Shown in pieces: positions 51,701-61,386 of a DNA stretch of 64,000 nucleotides; positions within the stretch are counted from its first letter, which is position 1, and every line of letters begins with the position of its first letter. The translations under genes and the position numbers were made by a program. Origin of the DNA: Bacillus sp. B-jedd (GTDB lineage Bacteria; Bacillota; Bacilli; Bacillales; Cytobacillaceae). The notes below the pieces were generated by a model, which was not told the origin of the DNA, searched no databases, and was given only the letters and a program-made list of their open reading frames with translations. The stretch lies in the NCBI RefSeq assembly GCF_000821085.1, contig NZ_CCXR01000001.1:310001-374000 (forward strand), written 5' to 3'.

Positions 51701-54418
51701 ATGAATCTCGAACAAATGCTAATAGAAAAGAAGTATTATGAAAGCTTTATGGAGGGTCAGAAGGAGCAACCTTCAGCTGTCCTTGCCGAAGCGTATCTTG
51801 AAGTTAGGCAGAAAGGGGCAGAAGGGCTTCAGGAAATCCGTTTTGCCCAAGGTGAAGTTTATTTTGGTTTCAGGGACTATGAAGCAGCCATCCAGAAGTG
51901 GGATGGAGTCAGCGGTTCGCTTAAGTCCTGGGCGATAAAAAATACGGCCGATTCGTATTACGAGCTGGGAGAACTGGCAAAAGCGGAAGATCTATATCGG
52001 GCAGTCGAATCGAACAATGCTTCCCTTAAAGCGGAGGTAGCATTGCAGCTGTTCGCCCTTTATATTGAAAAAGGAAAAGAGGAAGCGGCTTCGGAAACAA
52101 TTAAAGGCCTGATTGCGGAAAATCCCGGATATCCGGATGCGGCCAGCCTTGCCCGGACATTTTTTGAAAACTGCGCAGATTGGGAGAGCGCAACCGAACT
52201 GGCAGTAAATGAATTGGCAAGAACGGAAACAATGCCCTGGGCTGACATCCTCATTTCCTATGTGGAAAAGGGGGCAACTGCAGGAAGGCCGCCGGCATAT
52301 TTTATGAATGTTCTCCCGGTTGTTTACAGGCTGGACCAAGAAAGGTTTGGACAGCTTGCTGCCTCCCTGTGGAAAAGTTATTTTGGAACAGAACATTATT
52401 TCTCCTGGATTAATGAATTTGATTCTCTGCTGGAATATCAAAATGATCTGCCGGCTGGGGAGTGGCCTGAGCTTTCCAACTTATATAAGGAGACTTACCT
52501 TGATTTTACTACATCAGGCAACTATTCAATCAAGTCCCTTTCAAGCGTCATGCCGTCTTTATTGAGGAACTGGCTCAAGATTGAAAACCCGGGAACAATT
52601 GGTTTGGCGGCATCCGCCCTATTGGCCTGGAGCGGAAAGTATCCAGCCGGGATATCAGCGGAGACCATTGAAATGGCTGAAGCGGCGCTATCCCATTCAA
52701 AACGGACAGAAAATGATTTTACCGAGGGACTGTCCCTGCTTTCAGAAATTGCCTCATGGTCAGGGAGCCAGGGGTTGCAGGTGGGACCAAGGCTTGAGTG
52801 GATTGCCGGTGAACTTGCGAACTTCAGGACAAGGCACGTTGTCGCGACAGGAATGAGAGGTAGCGGAAAGGGGCACGTCCTTAGCCATCTATTCGGAGAT
52901 GCCTATCCGGAGGAAACAAATTCGGCTGCTCTCGCCTTCAAGTACCAGGATGAAGCAGCTGTAAGCAAAGTCACGGATGAAGGCATAGAGGAAGCTGAAG
53001 CATTTGAGGAATTAAACTCTGTAAGTCCTGAGGATGGAAAGGGAATCTTTACATTCTCGCTTCCAATCCCATTTTTGAAGGATTCAGGGCTAACACTAGT
53101 TGACCTGCCTGAATTTGAGAATGATGCACTCGGACCGGATGAAATGGAATATATTCATTTAGCCGACAGCCTTCTATTCGCTGTAGATTCCGAAGAGTCT
53201 TTGACAACACAGGAAAGGATTGTGATTGGGCAAATCCGTGAACAGGCACCAGGCTTGCCAATCCATTTCCTGCTTACACAAACAGGATTGCCGGATCCTC
53301 ACACGTTCGAGCAGGCGGCTATGCAGATAACAGCTTCTTTCCCTGACTCACAAGTGATAAAAGCGGGGCCTACGCCGGACAGGAATCATCTGTTTGAGAG
53401 CATTGTGAAAGCAGCCGTCATTGGAACCCCCGAACGGAGTATTGTAGGCAGCCGCACTGATAAGCTGCTCATGCTGATCAGAAAAGCGCTCGAACATCTT
53501 CTCGTTCAGAGGACGGAACAAGAACAGGGGATCCAGGACAAGATCGAAAACGAAGAGCAAATGGCGGCAAAATTAACTGGTGCCATTCATCAGCTGGATG
53601 ACATTGAATCGGAAAAAATCGGGAAAGTCCAGAAGTCTTACCGGCAGCGTATAGAAGAGGCAAAGGCGGAGCTGCTTGCAGATATCCCGGAAATTTTCAG
53701 GGGGACGGCAGATTACATTAAAGAGGATGGCGATTTCAGGACCATCCATCTTGACCTGAATGATGAGATGAACAGAAGGCTGGACGAATATATTAATAGG
53801 ACAGCGATGCCGAAACTCCGGACATCACTTGAGGAGTGGATTGAAGAAACAGGCGGTGAGCTGATTCAGATTCAGGAATTCCTCGATGAAATGAGTGAAG
53901 GATTCAACAAGCTTTATGGCCAGGATTGGATCCGTCTAGATTGCGACTTCCGAATAGTGGAAGATTGGAAAAGGGACATTGGCCGGATGACAAATGGATA
54001 CCAGCTTGATAAAGTAAACGTTCTTTTGCGCAGGACGCCTTCCCAGATCTTTTTGAAAGGCGCGGGTAAGCTTCTCGGTGCGCTGCCGCAAAATAATGCG
54101 ATGCTATATAACCGGTACAAAACATTCGTGGAAAATGAAGACTATCTTGAAACAGCCAGAATTGTTAGGGATCGTTTTTTCCTGCAATTCGACTTGTTCG
54201 AGAAAGCGATTGGCAGGGATATTACCCTATTCTTCCACAATCCGCATGAAGTTCTGGACGCCACTTTAGCCCAAACACAGGCTCAGCTTGCGGACAGCAG
54301 GGCAATGGCGGATGAAATGAAGAAAAACCCACAGCAATTCCATGATCCGCTCTCCTTATTCAGCATCAGGCTCAGACAGCTTGAATGGCTTGAAATAACC
54401 GGTGCCGGAAGCAATTAA
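51701..54418 (+). CDS. TPR protein with degenerate dynamin-like GTPase domain
   Basis: 905-aa soluble protein. Residues 1-340 form TPR-like helical repeats (AQGEVYFGFRDYEAAIQKWD, NTADSYYELGELAKAEDLYR). A GTPase-like domain follows: P-loop region GMRGSGKGHVLSHLFG near 385, DLPEF near 467 in the place of dynamin DLPG, and LLTQTG near 523 in the place of TKxD. The rest is helical, with coiled-coil stretches (HQLDDIESEKIGKVQKSYRQ). The P-loop has Gly where Ser/Thr normally binds magnesium, so nucleotide hydrolysis may be lost. The ATG has GGGGGG 6 nt upstream. Function unknown; membrane remodelling is a guess by family. Confidence 0.72.
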   Translation: MNLEQMLIEKKYYESFMEGQKEQPSAVLAEAYLEVRQKGAEGLQEIRFAQGEVYFGFRDYEAAIQKWDGVSGSLKSWAIKNTADSYYELGELAKAEDLYRAVESNNASLKAEVALQLFALYIEKGKEEAASETIKGLIAENPGYPDAASLARTFFENCADWESATELAVNELARTETMPWADILISYVEKGATAGRPPAYFMNVLPVVYRLDQERFGQLAASLWKSYFGTEHYFSWINEFDSLLEYQNDLPAGEWPELSNLYKETYLDFTTSGNYSIKSLSSVMPSLLRNWLKIENPGTIGLAASALLAWSGKYPAGISAETIEMAEAALSHSKRTENDFTEGLSLLSEIASWSGSQGLQVGPRLEWIAGELANFRTRHVVATGMRGSGKGHVLSHLFGDAYPEETNSAALAFKYQDEAAVSKVTDEGIEEAEAFEELNSVSPEDGKGIFTFSLPIPFLKDSGLTLVDLPEFENDALGPDEMEYIHLADSLLFAVDSEESLTTQERIVIGQIREQAPGLPIHFLLTQTGLPDPHTFEQAAMQITASFPDSQVIKAGPTPDRNHLFESIVKAAVIGTPERSIVGSRTDKLLMLIRKALEHLLVQRTEQEQGIQDKIENEEQMAAKLTGAIHQLDDIESEKIGKVQKSYRQRIEEAKAELLADIPEIFRGTADYIKEDGDFRTIHLDLNDEMNRRLDEYINRTAMPKLRTSLEEWIEETGGELIQIQEFLDEMSEGFNKLYGQDWIRLDCDFRIVEDWKRDIGRMTNGYQLDKVNVLLRRTPSQIFLKGAGKLLGALPQNNAMLYNRYKTFVENEDYLETARIVRDRFFLQFDLFEKAIGRDITLFFHNPHEVLDATLAQTQAQLADSRAMADEMKKNPQQFHDPLSLFSIRLRQLEWLEITGAGSN

Positions 54419-54461
54419 GAACCAATATGCCTTGTTTCCCAAAGAGAGGAAATCAACAAAA

Positions 54462-54506
54462 TAAACATCCCTTCGCAATCAGCAAAGGGGTGTTTGTTCT
54501 TTTTTA
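54462..54506 (+). terminator. Terminator after the TPR-GTPase gene
   Basis: AAACATCCCTT/AAGGGGTGTTT stem followed by GTTCTTTTTT. Confidence 0.8.
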
Positions 54507-54582
54507 AGCCCCAGGTTTCTATTACGTTAGTTATTTTGTATAATGTGGATATTCCATAACGACACAACAGAGGTTATTTCTT

Positions 54583-55938
54583 ATGAAGATTAAATTGGAT
54601 GAATTGACAGCAAGGCTATCTTCTGTTCAAATCATCGTCCTTTATTACCTGATTGCCATCATCATTTCTACCTTCCTATTAATGCTGCCTGTAACGCTTC
54701 AGGAAGGTGTGAAGCTTTCATTTGTCGATGCCCTTTTTACGGCAGTGAGCGCGGTCAGTGTCACGGGTTTGTCGACGATTTCACTTCATGAAACGCTCAG
54801 CTACACCGGCACGTTCATCTTAGCCTTCATTTTGCAGATTGGCGGCGTGGGCGTCATGACGCTCGGCACCTTCGTTTGGCTGATTCTGGGCAAAAAAATC
54901 GGCTTGAGGGAACGGATGCTGATTATGGCAGACCAGAACCAGTCCGCTTTGTCAGGCCTTGTTTATTTGCTGAAGGAAATACTCCTTTTAATCGTATTGA
55001 TTGAACTGGCCGGCGCGCTTATCCTTGGTTTCCATTTCCTTGATTACTTTCCTACCTGGCAGGAAGCGTTCCGGCAAGGGTTCTTCGCTGCTGTCAGCGC
55101 AACGACAAATGCCGGCTTTGATATTACAGGTGAGTCGCTCATTCCTTTTGCAAATGACTATCTGGTTCAGACAATCAACATCTTGCTAATCATATTGGGA
55201 GCGATAGGCTTTCCGGTATTGATTGAGTGCCGGGAGTACTTGGTCCGGAGGAAAAAAGGGCATTTCCGGTTCACGTTGTTTACGAAAATTGCTGTCACAA
55301 CATTTGCCGCGTTACTTGTCTTTGGAACGGTCTTTATTTTCATTTTCGAGGCAAATCACTTATATGCCGGTAAAACCTGGCATGAAGCCTTCTTTTATTC
55401 GGCATTTCACTCAACCTCTACGAGGAGTGCGGGCCTGTCGACTATTGATGTGAACCAATTTTCAACACCGACGCATCTGCTGCTCTGTTTGTTCATGTTT
55501 ATCGGGGCATCGCCAAGCAGTGTGGGCGGGGGGATCAGGACGACAACCTTTGCAATCGCCCTGCTGAGTGTGATTTCGTATGCTCGGGGAAACAGCACGA
55601 TAAAAGTGTTCAAGCGCGAGATCATGCCTGAGGATATTGTGAAGTCATTTATTGTCATCATGACCGCCTTTATGCTCTGCGGTTTCTCGGTGATTTTCCT
55701 GTCGTTTATAGAACCGTCCTTTTCACTCATGCAAATCTTGTTTGAGGTATCGTCGGCATTCGGAACGACGGGGATGTCGCTCGGGATTACACCGGAGCTG
55801 GGCACACCTGCGAAGGGGCTGCTCATGACGCTTATGTTTATCGGTCGGATTGGCATATTCTCATTCCTGTTCCTTGTCAGGGGCAAACCGAAGAATGAGA
55901 AGTATCACTATTCCAAGGAAAGAGTCATTATTGGATAA
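54583..55938 (+). CDS. Ktr-type potassium transporter subunit KtrB/KtrD
   Basis: 451-aa membrane subunit of a Trk/Ktr/HKT potassium channel-like transporter. The four selectivity-filter segments are visible: SAVSVTGLS, SATTNAGFD, STSTRSAGLS and SAFGTTGMS. The C-terminus is short and basic. The regulatory RCK subunit (KtrA/KtrC) is not adjacent, a common arrangement for KtrD. Weak AGAGGT ribosome site before ATG. Confidence 0.93.
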   Translation: MKIKLDELTARLSSVQIIVLYYLIAIIISTFLLMLPVTLQEGVKLSFVDALFTAVSAVSVTGLSTISLHETLSYTGTFILAFILQIGGVGVMTLGTFVWLILGKKIGLRERMLIMADQNQSALSGLVYLLKEILLLIVLIELAGALILGFHFLDYFPTWQEAFRQGFFAAVSATTNAGFDITGESLIPFANDYLVQTINILLIILGAIGFPVLIECREYLVRRKKGHFRFTLFTKIAVTTFAALLVFGTVFIFIFEANHLYAGKTWHEAFFYSAFHSTSTRSAGLSTIDVNQFSTPTHLLLCLFMFIGASPSSVGGGIRTTTFAIALLSVISYARGNSTIKVFKREIMPEDIVKSFIVIMTAFMLCGFSVIFLSFIEPSFSLMQILFEVSSAFGTTGMSLGITPELGTPAKGLLMTLMFIGRIGIFSFLFLVRGKPKNEKYHYSKERVIIG

Positions 55939-55949
55939 TCCATATTAAT

Positions 55950-55994
55950 AAAGGCAGGGAACGGAGTGAGTGCGCCGGTCCCTGCCTTTTTGCA
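55950..55994. terminator. Terminator between the Ktr and FNT genes
   Basis: AAAGGCAGGGA/TCCCTGCCTTT, 11 perfect pairs with T on plus and A on the other side; serves two convergent genes. Confidence 0.88.
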
Positions 55995-56023
55995 AAAATG
56001 TCCTGTCTAATCAGTGCAGTGGT

Positions 56024-56812
56024 TCAATCCTCATCCTCCCCTATAAAGGGTTTGTTGACATAGTAGTACATGGCCGCCATAAAAAAACCGCCGCCAATCA
56101 TGTTCCCAATCGTAACAGGGATTAGGTTATGAAAGACCCCTCCCCAGGAAATTGTACCCGGATGATTCAGGACCAAGGCGATCGCAAAAGTACACATATT
56201 GGCGATGCTGTGTTCATAGCCGGAAATAAAGAAGCAGAAAACGAACAGCATCATCGTAAACAGCTTCGGCCCGTCTCCCTTTAGTGTGGTCGGGATGAAA
56301 AAGGCCAGGCAGACAAGCCAGTTACAAAGAATTGCCCTGAAAAACAACTCGCTTGCCGGAGCATGCATCTTCTTCTCGACAACGCTCAGCAAAAACCCAT
56401 TCACTGCATGGTCGGCAAATAGGCCGGTCGTATAAATTAGTGCAGCGAAGACAGCTGCGCCTAAAATATTTCCTGAGTAACTGGCACCCCACAGTCGGAA
56501 AACTTCAGGCCAGCGCATCCTTTTTCTCAATGCGGCATAAGTAAAGTAAAAAGTATTGCCGGTAAATAAATCGCCTCCGCCGTAAGCAATCAAAATAATG
56601 GCTGATCCAAACGTCAAAGCGGCCATTGGATAGGTGAGCGGCGATTCCTCGAGATAAAAGTAGTTTCCTGTCTTGAAAGCAACGATGACGCCAAACCCGA
56701 TGAACATGCTTGCCAGCATCGCCCTTAAAAGATAACGGACCATACTCTGTCTGTATATTTTCAACTTCTTTAAAGCGAGGTTTTCAATCTCCATCAGCGA
56801 TTTTGTTTCCAT
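56024..56812 (-). CDS. Formate/nitrite transporter (FNT) family channel
   Basis: 262-aa pentameric-channel subunit with six helices. Family landmarks: AYGGGDLFTGNTFYFTYAAL, GASYSGNILGAA, CNWLVCLAFF and the C-terminal GNMIGGGFFMAAMYYYV. FNT proteins pass formate, nitrite or hydrosulfide; the ion here is not determined. The best ribosome site (GGGAGGG) is rather far, about 12 nt, from the ATG. Confidence 0.92.
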   Translation of the reverse strand: METKSLMEIENLALKKLKIYRQSMVRYLLRAMLASMFIGFGVIVAFKTGNYFYLEESPLTYPMAALTFGSAIILIAYGGGDLFTGNTFYFTYAALRKRMRWPEVFRLWGASYSGNILGAAVFAALIYTTGLFADHAVNGFLLSVVEKKMHAPASELFFRAILCNWLVCLAFFIPTTLKGDGPKLFTMMLFVFCFFISGYEHSIANMCTFAIALVLNHPGTISWGGVFHNLIPVTIGNMIGGGFFMAAMYYYVNKPFIGEDED

Positions 56813-56910
56813 GGCTTCTCGGTCCCTCCCGCTTCAGCTTGTTTTCCTCGTTGTTTAAAAATTTATAAAATAATACAGTGTGTATAACTCTAGACAAGTT
56901 ATTTGAATCC

Positions 56911-57139
56911 AGCTCCAGCGCCTAGCCCCTCGAGGTCATAAGCCATATCCCTCCAGAGGGCAGGCCCGTCCTCGGAAATGCCCGCATTTCCTTCGTGCGT
57001 GGGCAAATTCGGGGATGACGTTCAGTGTCCTCCGGGCTCTGTCTTATGCTGGTCGGGGCTGACCACAAAGGAAAGCTCCCGTGAATAATCATCGCAGGGA
57101 CAGGCGGTTTTTGCCTGTCACGAAGGCGCTTGCGCACTT
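56911..57139. repeat. Bacillus-type dispersed intergenic repeat (about 230 bp)
   Basis: Begins around CCAGCTCCAGCGCCTAGCC and CTCGAGGTCATAAGCC, contains CTGGTCGGGGCTGACCA and ends near AAGGCGCTTGCGC. These blocks are familiar from dispersed elements in Bacillus genomes. This copy carries an inserted middle of about 90 bp relative to the form I remember. Non-coding. Confidence 0.7.
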
Positions 57140-57221
57140 TGTTCATTTAGGATATGTATTTGAAGGGGACTTTACCCCTTTGGAAATGGGCTAAACACTC
57201 ATTCGGAAGAAGGCGGTATGA

Positions 57222-57252
57222 AAAGGAGGGCCCGTTCAAAGGCCCCCTTATC
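57222..57252 (-). terminator. Terminator of the MFS gene
   Basis: AAGGGGGCC/GGGCCCTCCTT-type stem followed by TTTTC on the minus strand, shortly after the stop. Confidence 0.75.
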
Positions 57253-57266
57253 TGAAATTCCTCCCT

Positions 57267-58484
57267 TTATGAAGTGATTTTCTTTTTGATCCAAACAGTT
57301 TTCCTGGACACTGTCAGAAGCGTGACACCGCTTAGGAAGAGAAGGCTGCTTGTCACTAGAAATACAGCCGAAAAGCCAAGGCTTCCCGCTAGGAATCCGC
57401 CCATGAGCGGGCCGGCGATATTGCCAAGGAAGCGGAGGCTCGTATTGTAGCCAAGTACTTCACCCTGGATGGCGACGGGTGCTTCCTGGCGGATATACGC
57501 CATCCGCACGGGAATGATGCCTCCGATCGTAATGCCAAGCCCGAAGCGGATAACGACAAGCTGCCAGACTTCCGTTACAACCGTTCCCAAGGTGTAAATG
57601 GCCGCCCCTGACAGCAGAAGGATAATTAGGATATTTAAGTAACCCTTCCGGTCGGCAAGTTCTCCCCACTTTCTGGCCATGAGTAAATTGCCGACTCCAG
57701 ATGCGGAAAAAGCCAGCCCAGAGATAAATGCCAGGTTTTCTGGCCCGTTAAGCTTGCCGACAAACAGCGCAAGAATTGGCTGGATGCTGAATAAAGCAAC
57801 CTGAATGAACATGGAAATCAGCAAAACGGTTGCCAGTGCGGGCTTTCGTACAATATATTGGATGACATCAAAACGTGAGTACTCGACTCTTTTTTCATCT
57901 GATTCACTAAGTTTATATTCCCTGGCTCTTGTAATGAGGATGACGGAAATCAGGATGATGGCTGATGTGCCTTTGAAAGTGGCGTCATAACCGAGCGAAT
58001 CAGCAAGGAAACCTCCGGCCAGCGGCCCGAGCAGTGTGCCTGCGATACTCCCGGTTTGGAGTGTCCCGAGTACCTTGCCAGCCATCCTTTTAGGTGTCTG
58101 GGTTGAGATGAATGCCTGGGTGATGGAAATCAACCCTGCAAAAAAGCCCATGAACAAGCGGAGTGCCAACAGCTGCCATACGGTTGACACTACTCCCATT
58201 AAATAGAGGGAAACAGACATTCCGAGGCCGAGCCCAATCAAGATTTTCTTTCTGCCGTACCTGTCACCGGCTCTTCCCAGGATGGGGGAGAACAGGAACG
58301 CGGTCACGAAGGTTGCGGCGAAGGTAATGCCGGCCCAATGCTGGACATAGGCAGGCGAAAAGCTTCCGAATGTTTCTATATAAAGAGAAATAAATGGCAG
58401 AACCATTGTCATGCTTCCGCCAACGAAAAAGTTTGAAAACCACATAATCGTCAAATTTCGTTTTAATAAAGCTTCATCGTTCAT
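57267..58484 (-). CDS. MFS drug-efflux-type transporter
   Basis: 405-aa, twelve-helix major facilitator. The loop 2-3 motif is FSPILGRAGDRYGRKKILIG (motif A), with the matching second-half loop LMARKWGELADRKGYLN; motif C-like GTLLGPLAGGFLADSLG lies in helix 5, which marks antiporters of the multidrug/tetracycline type. Substrate unknown. Monocistronic. Confidence 0.9.
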   Translation of the reverse strand: MNDEALLKRNLTIMWFSNFFVGGSMTMVLPFISLYIETFGSFSPAYVQHWAGITFAATFVTAFLFSPILGRAGDRYGRKKILIGLGLGMSVSLYLMGVVSTVWQLLALRLFMGFFAGLISITQAFISTQTPKRMAGKVLGTLQTGSIAGTLLGPLAGGFLADSLGYDATFKGTSAIILISVILITRAREYKLSESDEKRVEYSRFDVIQYIVRKPALATVLLISMFIQVALFSIQPILALFVGKLNGPENLAFISGLAFSASGVGNLLMARKWGELADRKGYLNILIILLLSGAAIYTLGTVVTEVWQLVVIRFGLGITIGGIIPVRMAYIRQEAPVAIQGEVLGYNTSLRFLGNIAGPLMGGFLAGSLGFSAVFLVTSSLLFLSGVTLLTVSRKTVWIKKKITS

Positions 58485-58755
58485 ATTAGTTCACTTCTTT
58501 CTGTGCTTGTACTGTCGATGAAGGAATGCCGGGGAAACGTTATTTCGCCTCCCTAAATATGATAACAAAGATCAGCCCCAAGATGAAAAGATGGGCTTGG
58601 AAGAAGACGGGCAGAGGGGCGACTCGGACATCGGGTGAGGAAGGGGAAGCTGGAAACGATAAGGCTGTATGAAGGAATCAAAAATATCTTTTCAGTTTCG
58701 GTCAAAAACAAGCTATAATGGTTTGAAATGTTTAAGTCAATGTGGAGAGATGCGA

Positions 58756-59517
58756 ATGGAAAATCAACGCCGTGAAATATATGAAGTGATGAAGGTTTGT
58801 CTGAATGCTGGTAAAATCATGCTCCAAAATGGAGCGGAAACTTACCGGGTTGAAGATACAATGACCAGGATTGCCTCGTCGTTTGGGATAGAGGCATCCC
58901 ATAGCTACGTGGTGCCGACTGGAATTATATTTACAGCGGAAGACGGGGGTCCGGGAGTAACAAAATTGATCCGTATATCCCACCGTTCCACCGACTTGCA
59001 GAAGGTAGCCCTCGTAAACTCCGTCTCAAGAAGGATCAGTGAAGGGGACCTTTCACTCGAACAGGCAGTCGATCTGCTTGATGACATCGATAAAATGAAT
59101 CATACATTTTCAATTTCTTTGCAGACTGCTGCCGCCTCACTGGCAAGTGCCTGTTTTATGATAATGTTCAAAGGCGGCTGGGCCGACTTTATTCCATCTC
59201 TTGTCGCCGGAGCGCTCGGTTTTTTGACGGTCACCTACATGCATAGAATTGTCCCGATTAAATTTTTCGCCGAATTCTGCGCATCACTGATTATCGGGCT
59301 TGTATCGCTCCTGTTTGTATCCACCGGATGGGGACATCAGATTGATAAAATCATTATTGGCTCTGTAATGCCGCTTGTTCCCGGCCTTCTTTTGACAAAT
59401 GCGGTAAGGGATTTGATCGCAGGACACCTGGTTGCCGGGTTATCGAAAGGTGCTGAGGCTGCCTTGACGGCAATTGCCATCGGATCCGGGGTCGCGGTTG
59501 TCCTGGCATTATTGTAA
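58756..59517 (+). CDS. Threonine/serine exporter, N-terminal (ThrE/DUF1212) subunit
   Basis: 253-aa protein: cytosolic front part with the family sequence GKIMLQNGAETYRVEDTM near residue 20 and VVPTGI, then about five helices. GGAGAG lies 6 nt before the ATG reading MENQRREIYE; longer frames are not supported. Works with the next gene, which encodes the missing C-terminal half of a full ThrE. Confidence 0.9.
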   Translation: MENQRREIYEVMKVCLNAGKIMLQNGAETYRVEDTMTRIASSFGIEASHSYVVPTGIIFTAEDGGPGVTKLIRISHRSTDLQKVALVNSVSRRISEGDLSLEQAVDLLDDIDKMNHTFSISLQTAAASLASACFMIMFKGGWADFIPSLVAGALGFLTVTYMHRIVPIKFFAEFCASLIIGLVSLLFVSTGWGHQIDKIIIGSVMPLVPGLLLTNAVRDLIAGHLVAGLSKGAEAALTAIAIGSGVAVVLALL

Positions 59518-59530
59518 AGAGAGGAGGGGA

Positions 59531-59995
59531 ATGGCCTTGGCTGTATTTGAGCAACTTATCACAAGTTTTATTGCAACCGCTGCATTCGGAATCCTGTTTA
59601 ACGCACCGAAGAAGATGCTGATTAAATGTGGGCTTGTCGGCATGGCAGGCTGGATTCTCTATTTCTTGATTGAACGGAATACATCAAATGCCATTGGCGC
59701 TACCCTTGCTGCATCATTTGCTGTTGGGGTTGTCAGCCATATGCTGGCGAAATCGTATCGTACGCCTGTCATTGTTTTCAGTGTGTCGGGCATCATTCCA
59801 CTTGTTCCGGGCGGAATTTCCTATGATGCAATGCGGCATTTTGTTGAAATCGATTATAGTACGGCTTTAAGCCTTGCGGGAAGGGCTTCCCTCCTTTCGG
59901 GGGCCATCGCAATGGGGCTGGTCTTTTCAGAGGCATTGAATTTAATCCATCGGAGGATCAGGACGCCAAGAAAGCCTATGAGATATTTCCGATGA
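59531..59995 (+). CDS. Threonine/serine exporter, C-terminal (ThrE2/DUF3815) subunit
   Basis: 154-aa membrane protein with about four or five helices: FEQLITSFIATAAFGILFNAP at the start and VSGIIPLVPGGISYDAM near residue 100. It begins 13 bp after its partner. ATG sits only 3 nt after AGGAGG, so the TTG two codons later (59537, 9 nt spacing) may be the true start. Confidence 0.9.
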   Translation: MALAVFEQLITSFIATAAFGILFNAPKKMLIKCGLVGMAGWILYFLIERNTSNAIGATLAASFAVGVVSHMLAKSYRTPVIVFSVSGIIPLVPGGISYDAMRHFVEIDYSTALSLAGRASLLSGAIAMGLVFSEALNLIHRRIRTPRKPMRYFR

Positions 59996-60160
59996 AAGAA
60001 AATCACTCCCAATACAAACCCTAATGAGAAAAGGGGCTAATCCTGTCGAAACCCGCGCCAGGCAAGTGTTTTGAAATGTATTTGTAATTTATTGGAGGGT
60101 TAATGGACGGGCCTGAGGGGTAATAAATCCTTGTATCAACCTTTAAAGGAGGAAGATCAA

Positions 60161-61330
60161 ATGGATAAGCGTATTGTTGGAGTATATGATAATGGAGATC
60201 AGGCAGTACAAGCAATTGAGGATTTGAAAGCGCAAGGCTATGACAGGGATGCAATTTCTGTAGTTGCCAGAGACAGAGATGATATTGACGATATTCATGA
60301 AGAAACAGGTACGAAAACAGAGGAAGGTCTTGCGACAGGAGCCGCGACAGGCGGAGTCCTCGGCGGACTGGCAGGATTCCTGGCCGGAGTCGGAGCGTTG
60401 GCGATACCAGGCGTAGGGCCAATCCTTGCGGCTGGACCGATTGCAGCGACGCTGACTGGCGCGGCAGTGGGCGCAGGTGCCGGAGGCCTTGCTGGGGCAC
60501 TGATTGGCATGGGTATTCCAGAAGATGAAGCAAATCAGTACGAAAGTGACGTCAAAGCGGGAAAAATCCTCGTCCTCGTTGATGAAGATGAGAGCAGGCT
60601 TGGTACTGGCGGAACGGGTGCTGTAACAAGAAATACGAATGACTGGTCTGGAAGCACAACGATGGACGACCCTGCAACAAGAACAGGCAATGAGTTCGGT
60701 TCAGGAACGGTCGACGGCAACTATGATACATTGGGCGGCAACCTGAATGACGATCTTGGCAGGGACCGCAACCGCGATGTGACAAACAGGTCAACGGATG
60801 AAACGAGCGGAATGATGTCCGGTGGTTCCTCGATGGGGAGAGCGAACCTGAGTGACATGTCGGATTATCCAACTGGATCCAATGATGTCCCAAACCAAAA
60901 TAACCCAATGAATATGGATTCCGGTTATGGAACAGGCGGTACGAAGACATCAAACCAAATGGATGCTCTTTCTTCACGTGAAAATGGGGATTTTGGCACA
61001 TCCGACCCGTCTGCCATTAACCAGAATACAGCTGGGGCTGCTTTTGGTACGGACGAAGACACTATAAGGGGAGGAGCCGGCGGCAATTCATCGCTGGGCG
61101 CGGGCAATGACCCAACAATGGGTACAGGAGCAGGATACAACCCTGGAGTCGGTTCGGATCCAAACTTCGCGAATACGCCTAATGCGAATCCTGATGCCAG
61201 CTTCGGTGATTCAATGGTCAGCAATGATCCGTTTAGAGGAACGGATGACACCCTGAGGGAAACGAACAAAAACCGTGACAGCTTTGATGACCGGTTTGAT
61301 GGACAAGGAAGAGACAATTCAAAACGGTAA
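60161..61330 (+). CDS. YflT-type general stress protein with long disordered tail
   Basis: 389-aa protein. Residues 1-145 are a general-stress-protein 17M/YflT-like domain: RIVGVYDNGDQAVQAIEDLK, a Gly/Ala-rich hydrophobic stretch (GGVLGGLAGFLAGVGALAIP) and KAGKILVLVDEDES. Residues 150-389 are low-complexity, rich in Gly, Asn, Asp, Ser and Thr with almost no hydrophobic runs, suggesting a disordered hydrophilin-like tail. The ATG follows AAAGGAGG at 8 nt. A weak sigma-B-like match (GTATTT, 13 bp, GGGTTA) is upstream. Confidence 0.85.
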   Translation: MDKRIVGVYDNGDQAVQAIEDLKAQGYDRDAISVVARDRDDIDDIHEETGTKTEEGLATGAATGGVLGGLAGFLAGVGALAIPGVGPILAAGPIAATLTGAAVGAGAGGLAGALIGMGIPEDEANQYESDVKAGKILVLVDEDESRLGTGGTGAVTRNTNDWSGSTTMDDPATRTGNEFGSGTVDGNYDTLGGNLNDDLGRDRNRDVTNRSTDETSGMMSGGSSMGRANLSDMSDYPTGSNDVPNQNNPMNMDSGYGTGGTKTSNQMDALSSRENGDFGTSDPSAINQNTAGAAFGTDEDTIRGGAGGNSSLGAGNDPTMGTGAGYNPGVGSDPNFANTPNANPDASFGDSMVSNDPFRGTDDTLRETNKNRDSFDDRFDGQGRDNSKR

Positions 61331-61346
61331 TAAGCTTTTGAAATAG

Positions 61347-61386
61347 GAAAAGGCGGGGGAATGGCGACATTCCCCTGCCTTTTTTG
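61347..61386 (+). terminator. Terminator of the stress protein gene
   Basis: AAAGGCGGGGGAATG paired with CATTCCCCTGCCTTT (one G-T or mismatch) and six T. Confidence 0.88.
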
